Assembly (NCBI RefSeq): GCF_000298195.1
Contig: NZ_BAHC01000121.1
Location: 1 to 46,696 of the forward strand
DNA: 46,696 nucleotides
DNA from: Gordonia rhizosphera NBRC 16068
GTDB taxonomy: Bacteria; Actinomycetota; Actinomycetes; Mycobacteriales; Mycobacteriaceae
Direction: 5' to 3'
Below, piece by piece: positions 42,873 through 46,696 of this stretch (within the stretch, counting starts at the first letter, position 1; the number at the start of each line of letters is the position of its first letter). The notes below the pieces were generated by a model, which saw only the letters and a program-made list of their open reading frames with translations, was not told the DNA's origin and searched no databases. Made by a program: the position numbers and the translations under genes.

Positions 42873-44594
42873 CTACAGACGCCGGGTCAGCCGATTGCGG
42901 GGCCGTCCGGCCGGGTCGTCGGGATCGGTCAGCAGACCCGCGGCCTGCTCCTCGAAGCCCTCGCCCCATCCGGCCTGATCGGTCCGCGCCAGGCCGGCGA
43001 TTTCTACTACAGTACGTCGTTCGGTGGTGTTCGGAGAATCCGAGTCACCGGAGATCTGCGCGGTGACCGGCGTCAGCCGCGCCCAGATCCGGCGACGACG
43101 GATGAGCAGCGAGACCAGCAGCCCGCCCAGCATGGCGATCGCCGACACCAGTACCCACACCTGCGCCGGGTCGTGGGAGACCTGCACCGACACCCAGCGC
43201 TGGTAGCCGTCGAAGCTGACGACCGTGCCGTCGGGAAGGGTCTTGCTCTGCCCCATCGCGAGGTTGACCTGGGCCTGCCGTGTCAGCCGCCCCTGGTCGA
43301 CGAGGGTCTGATCGAGCGCGTAGACGTTCTGTGGCTTGCCGGTGTCCAGACCGGTGTCGCCCTCGTAGATGCGGATCGCGACGTAGGGATCTTTCGGTTC
43401 GGGCCCTGAGGACTGCAGCAGCGTGCCCTGGAAGGACGCCGTCGGCGCGAACAGACCCTCGAGCGCGATCTGGTGTTTGCGGCGCTCGTCCTCGTTCGGG
43501 TAGAGACCGGCCGGGGTGTCGAAGCGGGCCGCACCCGACGACAGCATCGTCTGCAGTTCATCGGGGACGAACAGCACCGTCTGGGTGCGCTTCTCCCCGT
43601 TCGGGAAGGTGACCGTGAAGGTCGGCGCGAACCCGTTGCCGAGGACGTAGACACGGTCGCCGGCGATGCGCAGCGGTTCGTTGACGCGGATCGTCGTCGT
43701 CTGCCAGGTCGACGGATCGGTCTGTGTCACGCCCTCGGTGTAGCGCACGTCGGCGGTGTACATGTCGGGCTGCCCGCTGGGCAGGAAGGTCGCGTCGAAA
43801 CTGTCGATACGAAAGCAGAACGGCGACAGGTCGGTGCCGTCGACGAGGTTGCCGGCGCGGAACGAGTCGTAGACCGCGGTCGAGGTGTTGCACAGGCCCT
43901 GCTCACCGTCGGCGACCAGGCTGCGGGTGCCCTCGTAGCCGTAAAGCTTGCCGACCGCGATCGACACGAGCAACGCCAGCAGTGCGAAGTGGAAGACCAG
44001 GTTGCCGAACTCGCGCAGATACCCCTTCTCCGCGGAGACCTCGACAGCGCCGTTCGGATAGGCCTTCGACGGCTCGCGCACGGTCGTGGTGGTGCGCCAG
44101 CCGCGCAGGTTGCGGGTGATGTGCGCGGCGACGGCCTCGGGGTCGCCGTCGACCTCGTGCTCGACGTGGCGCGGCAGGCGCTTGAGATTGCGCGGCGCGG
44201 CGACGGGTTTGGTCCGCAGGCTGTGGAAGTGCTCGATCATCCGCGGCGTCAGGCAACCGACCAGCGACACGAACAGCAACACGTAGATGGCGGTGAACCA
44301 GGTGCTGGAGAAGACGTCGAACAGCTGCAGCCGATCCATCCACTCGCCGAGAGTGCCGTGGTCGGCGATGTAGGCCAGCGTCTTCTGTTCGTTGAGCTCG
44401 CGCTGCGGCAGCAGGGCGCCCGGGATCGCGGCCAGCGCCAGCAGGAACAGCAACACCAGCGCGGTGCGCATCGAGGTCAGTGACCGCCACAGGTTGCGGG
44501 CCGGCCACCACAGCCGCCGTAGCGCCCAATGCGGCCGCGACGGCTCGGGCGGGGTGTCGATCTGCGGTGCCCCCGCGATGTCGGTGTCGGTCAT
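42873..44594 (-). CDS. resB: Cytochrome c biogenesis protein ResB
   Basis: A 573-residue ResB/Ccs1 protein. Three membrane helices lie in the N-terminal part (about 35-60, 90-110, 190-215), then a large extracytoplasmic domain (about 220-485) and a C-terminal helix ([22 protein letters not shown]). The [31 protein letters not shown] start is diagnostic. It works with CcsA to deliver heme and join it to apocytochrome. The ATG overlaps the ccdA stop by four bases. Confidence 0.93.
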   Translation of the reverse strand: MTDTDIAGAPQIDTPPEPSRPHWALRRLWWPARNLWRSLTSMRTALVLLFLLALAAIPGALLPQRELNEQKTLAYIADHGTLGEWMDRLQLFDVFSSTWFTAIYVLLFVSLVGCLTPRMIEHFHSLRTKPVAAPRNLKRLPRHVEHEVDGDPEAVAAHITRNLRGWRTTTTVREPSKAYPNGAVEVSAEKGYLREFGNLVFHFALLALLVSIAVGKLYGYEGTRSLVADGEQGLCNTSTAVYDSFRAGNLVDGTDLSPFCFRIDSFDATFLPSGQPDMYTADVRYTEGVTQTDPSTWQTTTIRVNEPLRIAGDRVYVLGNGFAPTFTVTFPNGEKRTQTVLFVPDELQTMLSSGAARFDTPAGLYPNEDERRKHQIALEGLFAPTASFQGTLLQSSGPEPKDPYVAIRIYEGDTGLDTGKPQNVYALDQTLVDQGRLTRQAQVNLAMGQSKTLPDGTVVSFDGYQRWVSVQVSHDPAQVWVLVSAIAMLGGLLVSLLIRRRRIWARLTPVTAQISGDSDSPNTTERRTVVEIAGLARTDQAGWGEGFEEQAAGLLTDPDDPAGRPRNRLTRRL

Positions 44595-45397
44595 ACGGGC
44601 AGCTCCGTATCGGTGATGAAGGCGTCACGCACCCAGACGATGAACTGATCCCACAGCCCGGTCACCAACGCGACGCCGACGGCGATCAGCATCACGCCGC
44701 CGAAGACCTGGATGGTGCGGGCATTGTTACGCAGCCAGCCCAGCGATCGCAGCGCCCACGCCGACGAGAACGCGAGCACCACGAACGGGATACCGAGGCC
44801 GGCGCAGTAGGCGACGATCAGCGCGACACCCTTGGCGGCGGTCGCCCCCTCGGTGCCGCTGGCGGTGGCGATGACCGCGGCCAGCGTCGGGCCCAGGCAC
44901 GGCGTCCAGCCGAGTGCGAACACCGCGCCCAGCAGCGGCGCGCCGACGATGTTGGACATCTGCCGGGGCGCGAACCGGAACTCGTGCTGCATCGCCGGGA
45001 CCAGTCCGATGAACACCAGGCCCATGACGATGGTGACGACACCGCCGACGCGCTGCAGCAGATCCCGGTTCACCACAAAGGTGCTGGTGATGCCGAGGAC
45101 GGTGGCGGTGGCGGCCACGAAGATGACGGTGAACCCGAGCACGAACAGGCCCGCGGCGATCGCGACCCGCGAGCGGCCACGTTTGGCCGGTTCACCGACG
45201 GTGACCGCGGGCGCTTCCGCCCCGACCAGGCCGGCCAGATACGACAGGTATCCCGGGACCAGCGGCACGACACATGGGGAGGCGAACGAGACGAGTCCGG
45301 CGATGACGCACGCGGCCAGCGCCAGCAGCAGCGGGCCGCTGGTCACCGTGGTGGCGAAGGTCTCGCCGATGGCGGCCTGGGGTGCGAGGGTCGTCAT
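44591..45397 (-). CDS. ccdA: Thiol-disulfide interchange membrane protein CcdA
   Basis: A six-helix membrane protein of 268 residues that carries reducing power from cytoplasmic thioredoxin to TlpA/ResA outside. The two Cys that do this lie in [19 protein letters not shown] and [16 protein letters not shown] polar loop [15 protein letters not shown] precedes the second helix. It starts two bases after the stop of the resA-like gene. Confidence 0.94.
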   Translation of the reverse strand: MTTLAPQAAIGETFATTVTSGPLLLALAACVIAGLVSFASPCVVPLVPGYLSYLAGLVGAEAPAVTVGEPAKRGRSRVAIAAGLFVLGFTVIFVAATATVLGITSTFVVNRDLLQRVGGVVTIVMGLVFIGLVPAMQHEFRFAPRQMSNIVGAPLLGAVFALGWTPCLGPTLAAVIATASGTEGATAAKGVALIVAYCAGLGIPFVVLAFSSAWALRSLGWLRNNARTIQVFGGVMLIAVGVALVTGLWDQFIVWVRDAFITDTELPV

Positions 45398-45399
45398 CG

Positions 45400-46032
45400 T
45401 CAGGGCCTGCCCGCGGTGGGTGTCGCCGAGCCCTGGGTGCTCGCTGCCGGCGATTCCGCCGCGACGTCACGCACGACCGCGCCGAGTTCGTCGGCGCTGA
45501 CGGCCTTGAGGAACACCGCCGCCGGGCGGTGCTGCCGGTCGAGCACGACCGTCGTCGGGACCACCGCGGTGGGGGTGGTCATCGCGGCCAGCGTCATGCC
45601 GTCGAAGTCGTAGATCGAGGGGTAGCCGACGTTGCGGTCGGCGACGAAGTCCTGTGCCGACTGCCGGTCGTCACGCAGGTTGATGCCGAGGAAGGCGACG
45701 CCGTCGCCCTTGGTCTCGTCGTAGACGCGTTCGAGGTCGTCGGCCTCGGCACGACACGGTCCACACCACGAACCCCACACGTTGATGACGACGACCTTGT
45801 CGGCGAACTGCGGATCGCTCAGCGAGATGGTCTCGTCGGAGGTCAGCTCGGGGCCGGACAGGTCGGCGACCTGTTTGCGGTCGGCGACCGGATAGGTGAT
45901 GACGGTCTGACCGCCCGGGGACACGAACTGAAAGGTGTCCCCCTGCGCGACCGCGTCGTCGCCGGTACCGCAGCCGGTGATCAGTCCGATCAGAGCTGCC
46001 GATACCGCCACCAGCAGGGAGAACCTTCGCAC
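45400..46032 (-). CDS. TlpA/ResA-like thioredoxin lipoprotein
   Basis: A 210-residue lipoprotein: start [21 protein letters not shown], lipobox LITGC with Cys21. The thioredoxin fold has Cys90 and Cys93 in WGSWCGPC, then [17 protein letters not shown], the TlpA-type insert, and cis-Pro in [11 protein letters not shown]. It would reduce apocytochrome c CXXCH thiols before heme attachment. AGGGA lies just before the GTG at 46032, so this start is preferred over longer frames. It sits eleven bases after the phosphatase gene. Confidence 0.9.
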   Translation of the reverse strand: MRRFSLLVAVSAALIGLITGCGTGDDAVAQGDTFQFVSPGGQTVITYPVADRKQVADLSGPELTSDETISLSDPQFADKVVVINVWGSWCGPCRAEADDLERVYDETKGDGVAFLGINLRDDRQSAQDFVADRNVGYPSIYDFDGMTLAAMTTPTAVVPTTVVLDRQHRPAAVFLKAVSADELGAVVRDVAAESPAASTQGSATPTAGRP

Positions 46033-46043
46033 GTACGTCGTCC

Positions 46044-46673
46044 CTACGCCCCGGTTACCAGCGGGTCCGACGCCCCGGCCGGCTCGGAGTAGATGATGTC
46101 GACGAGGGCGTCGCCCTCGTAGATGAGGCTGGTCAGCGAGGCCAGCGAGCACTGCCGACGACGCGGGTCGTGCCACAGCCGCTGACCCTCGAGGAATCGG
46201 CGCAGCGTGTAGACCGGCAGCTGATGGCTGACGCAGACGGCCTCGTGGCCGCGTGCGGCGTCACGGGCCGTGTTCGCCGCAGCGAGCATGCGGTGGGCGA
46301 GCTGGATGTAGGGCTCACCCCAGGACGGGGTGAACGGGTCGCGCAGCTTGGGCCAGTGCCGCGGCTTGGAGAGCGCCCCGTCGCCGACGGAGACCTTCAG
46401 GCCCTCGAAGACGTTCTCGGCCTCGATGAGTTCCTCATTGGTCGTCACCGATAGCCCGTGGGCGGCCGCGATCGGTGTGGCGGTCTCCTGCGCACGCTGC
46501 AGCGGCGAGGCGAAAACCGCGGTGATGTCGTGGTCGGCGAGCGTGCCGGCGACCTTCTGCGCCTGGGCACGCCCGGCGTCCGATAGGCGGAACCCGGGCA
46601 GGCGGCCGTAGAGAATCCCGTCGGGATTGGCGACTTCGCCGTGCCGCATCATATGGACGATCGTGTTGGTCAA
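46044..46673 (-). CDS. Histidine phosphatase family protein
   Basis: A 209-residue phosphoglycerate-mutase-like phosphatase. The first motif MMRHGEVANPDGILYGRLPGF has the catalytic His11; the second is FASPLQRAQETATPIA (Arg), Glu in ELIEAENVFEG and the second His in AVCVSHQLPV. It occupies the place of M. tuberculosis Rv0525. Its substrate is unknown. The start is TTG, chosen because GGGGGAG lies six bases before it; the TTG overlaps the stop of the gene upstream (TTGA). Confidence 0.88.
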   Translation of the reverse strand: MTNTIVHMMRHGEVANPDGILYGRLPGFRLSDAGRAQAQKVAGTLADHDITAVFASPLQRAQETATPIAAAHGLSVTTNEELIEAENVFEGLKVSVGDGALSKPRHWPKLRDPFTPSWGEPYIQLAHRMLAAANTARDAARGHEAVCVSHQLPVYTLRRFLEGQRLWHDPRRRQCSLASLTSLIYEGDALVDIIYSEPAGASDPLVTGA

Positions 46674-46696
46674 CTGTTCTCCCCCGCTTGTGCGGC
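46670..46696 (-). CDS. 3' end of an upstream gene, probably hemL
   Basis: The last bases read on the minus strand as AAQAGENS followed by TGA at 46672-46670, which overlaps the TTG start of the phosphatase gene. By gene order in M. tuberculosis (hemL Rv0524 before Rv0525) this is likely the end of glutamate-1-semialdehyde aminomutase, but only eight codons are present, so the identity is inference. Confidence 0.35.
   Translation of the reverse strand, partial: AAQAGENS

Overview
The window is a 46.7-kb stretch of a high-GC actinobacterial chromosome, most likely Corynebacteriales and Gordonia-like. The lineage call rests on three things: a cytochrome c maturation block in the order phosphatase - TlpA - CcdA - ResB - CcsA (36 to 47 kb end) as in Mycobacterium tuberculosis Rv0525-Rv0529, a MenA, and small genes typical of the order (BldC-type regulator, DUF4229 protein, Cds1-like cysteine desulfhydrase). 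Many genes look leaderless, with a TANNNT box 5-8 bases before the start codon. No rRNA, tRNA, phage integrase, transposase or CRISPR array was recognised.

Left part (1-14.3 kb): an ABM-like protein flanked by direct repeats; an AbiEi-like HTH protein whose 3' end runs into a short-repeat array; a divergent surface-polysaccharide group (GT2 polymerase plus acyltransferase on one strand, secreted lipase and SGNH protein on the other); DedA; a GT39 mannosyltransferase-type membrane enzyme; two toxin-antitoxin modules (RES/Xre, intact; VapBC, toxin frameshifted) separated by a small fragment of the GT39 gene; menA; and a tandem pair of tiny two-helix membrane proteins.

Middle (14.2-20.2 kb and 30.9-33.8 kb): three related signalling units. 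Each has a membrane histidine kinase and a second membrane protein whose cytoplasmic end looks like a degenerate kinase ATPase domain. In units 1 and 2 these are separate genes overlapping by 4 bases; in unit 3 they are one 754-residue polypeptide. Units 2 and 3 have LuxR-type response regulators. In unit 1 the regulator has been deleted to about 31 codons, and a receiver-less LuxR protein sits downstream.

20.5-30.1 kb is a catabolic or sulfur/nitrogen scavenging locus: peptide-type ABC importer (two permeases, binding protein, two ATPases), an FMNH2-dependent NtaA/SnaA/DszA-family monooxygenase, a degenerate RibBA-like protein, a divergent GntR/UTRA regulator and the partner flavin reductase. 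The importer would bring in a substrate, the reductase would supply FMNH2, and the monooxygenase would cleave or oxidise it.

Right part (33.9-46.7 kb): a small hypothetical protein, an HTH/Clp_N pair with an extreme Arg-Gly/His-Gly linker, a LolCD/MacB-type ABC exporter, Cds1, DUF4229, BldC-like and XRE regulators, then the cytochrome c maturation operon reading leftward to the window edge. In M. tuberculosis menA (Rv0534c) lies close to this operon; here about 28 kb separates them, which suggests the middle of the window is inserted accessory material.
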